NCBI GenBank assembly: GCA_902787955.1
Contig: CADAIJ010000004.1
Location: 62,001-126,000 of the forward strand
Direction: 5' to 3'
DNA from: an uncultured Erysipelotrichaceae bacterium
GTDB taxonomy: Bacteria > Bacillota_I > Bacilli_A > RFN20 > CAG-826
Length of the DNA: 64,000 nt
Shown here piece after piece: positions 63,505 through 64,000 of this stretch. Each line of letters begins with the position of its first letter. Positions within the stretch are counted from its first letter, which is position 1. The notes under the pieces were generated by a model. The model made no database searches. It worked only from the letters and a program-made list of their open reading frames with translations, and was not told the origin of the DNA. Both the position numbers and the translations under genes were made by a program.

Positions 63505-64000
63505 ATGAAATTAACAAAAAAATCCCCAATGCTTTTCGTGGTTCTAGCAGTATTAGGATTAAGCGGATGCGGTACGTCACGCGTGGATAACACAAAACTC
63601 GTCATCGGTATGGAATGCGGCTATCAGCCCTTCAACTGGACGGTGAATAAAGCGAACGATTATACACTTCCAATCCATGGCACAAATCAATTCGCGGATG
63701 GTTATGATATCGCAGTCGCGCGTTATCTCAGCCAAGACCTCGGTAAAGAAGTGGTGATCAAGAAGATTGAATGGGATTCATTAATCCCCTCTTTACTCAA
63801 TGATGAAATCAATATGGTTCTCGCGGGGATGAGCGTCACCCCCAAAAGATTAGAGACGATCGATTTCAGTGACCCATATCTCGCCAGCGATTTAGCATTC
63901 TTGATCAAAACGGAAAATTTACCTGAAGGTAATTCTAAAGAAAATCCCGCGAGTTATGCGGATTTAAAAGCCTTATTCAATAACCAGAACTTAGTCTGTC
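63505..64000 (+). CDS. polar amino-acid (probably lysine) ABC transporter substrate-binding lipoprotein, 3' truncated by window
   Basis: The first 165 codons of a family-3 amino-acid-binding protein: lipobox LSGC (Cys22), LVIGMECGYQPFNW (start of the ligand domain), DGYDIAVARYLSQDLGK and EINMVLAGMSVTPKRLETID followed by FSDPYL. Genes of this type bring lysine, arginine, histidine or glutamine into the cell. The lysine riboswitch in the leader makes lysine the likely ligand. Strong Shine-Dalgarno (AGGAGG). GCG- and CTC-rich codon use differs from the rest of the window. Confidence 0.88.
   Translation, partial: MKLTKKSPMLFVVLAVLGLSGCGTSRVDNTKLVIGMECGYQPFNWTVNKANDYTLPIHGTNQFADGYDIAVARYLSQDLGKEVVIKKIEWDSLIPSLLNDEINMVLAGMSVTPKRLETIDFSDPYLASDLAFLIKTENLPEGNSKENPASYADLKALFNNQNLVC

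Noticed and set aside
60963-64000. Attachment-site duplication of the tRNA-Thr 3' end
   Set aside because: No second copy of the tRNA 3' sequence and no integrase are visible before the window ends, so an integrated element cannot be delimited.

Overview
The window comes from a low-GC, AT-rich bacterium with Gram-positive-type gene content. It has many short lipoprotein signal peptides ending in a lipobox Cys (often Cys-Gly-Gly), no outer-membrane genes, class II GalT, MsmK-type ABC transport, CsoR, AAC(3)-like and lysine-riboswitch elements. The likely source is an uncultured gut/rumen Bacilli, Erysipelotrichia or Mycoplasmatota-related lineage; this is inferred from gene style, not from a marker gene. 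The code is standard: Trp is TGG throughout, and TGA is a real stop in malF and the siderophore permease.

Layout. 1-3.5 kb (minus): an iron-siderophore/haem/corrinoid-type ABC importer with a small methyltransferase, divergent from a TetR regulator over a perfect 16-bp palindrome. 4.1-6.8 kb: a FlK-like thioesterase and a HAD-phosphatase/4-alpha-glucanotransferase fusion. 7-22.9 kb: the core of the window, an alpha-glucan utilisation region. It holds a secreted pullulanase, a lipid-anchored pullulanase, a lipid-anchored alpha-amylase, two small surface lipoproteins (one with a starch-binding-like C-terminal domain) and a MalEFG-MsmK importer. Two cre-type operators lie at promoters here, so CcpA/LacI-type control is likely. 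A second MalQ lies at 58.3 kb. Extracellular starch or glycogen would be cut and debranched at the surface, imported as maltodextrins and disproportionated inside; L-lactate dehydrogenase at 27 kb fits a fermentative end point.

23-34 kb: an RDD membrane protein, an orphan lipoprotein, a GT2/acyltransferase pair (probably membrane glycolipid synthesis), ldh, and a FtsX-type ABC exporter with a Big2 lipoprotein. 34-38 kb (minus): csoR-copA-CDF metal efflux; CopA carries a C-terminal CopZ-like domain that has its own internal start. 38-42.6 kb: sugar acetyltransferase, Ca2+ P-type ATPase, unknown membrane protein. 42.6-51.2 kb: tRNA-Thr(CGT), tRNA-Val, a coiled-coil/DUF2188 membrane protein, three M6-type surface metalloproteases and tRNA-Gly. 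51.2-53.2 kb (minus): purine permease and guanine deaminase. 53.4-60.9 kb: cardiolipin synthase, galT, two endonuclease-I lipoproteins, malQ and a rimO that lacks the usual first Fe-S cysteine segment. tRNA-Thr(GGT) follows.

61-64 kb: accessory DNA after the tRNA. It contains a GNAT-kinase-like fusion, an AAC(3)-family acetyltransferase, a gene remnant, then a lysine riboswitch in front of a truncated amino-acid-binding lipoprotein. Base and codon use changes visibly from about 62.1 kb, which suggests transferred DNA or an assembly join.

The most notable oddities are the RimO deletion, the HAD-MalQ fusion, the internal CopZ start, the GNAT-kinase fusion beside AAC(3), and a group of genes with a -10 box directly upstream of the ATG and no ribosome binding site (apparent leaderless mRNAs).
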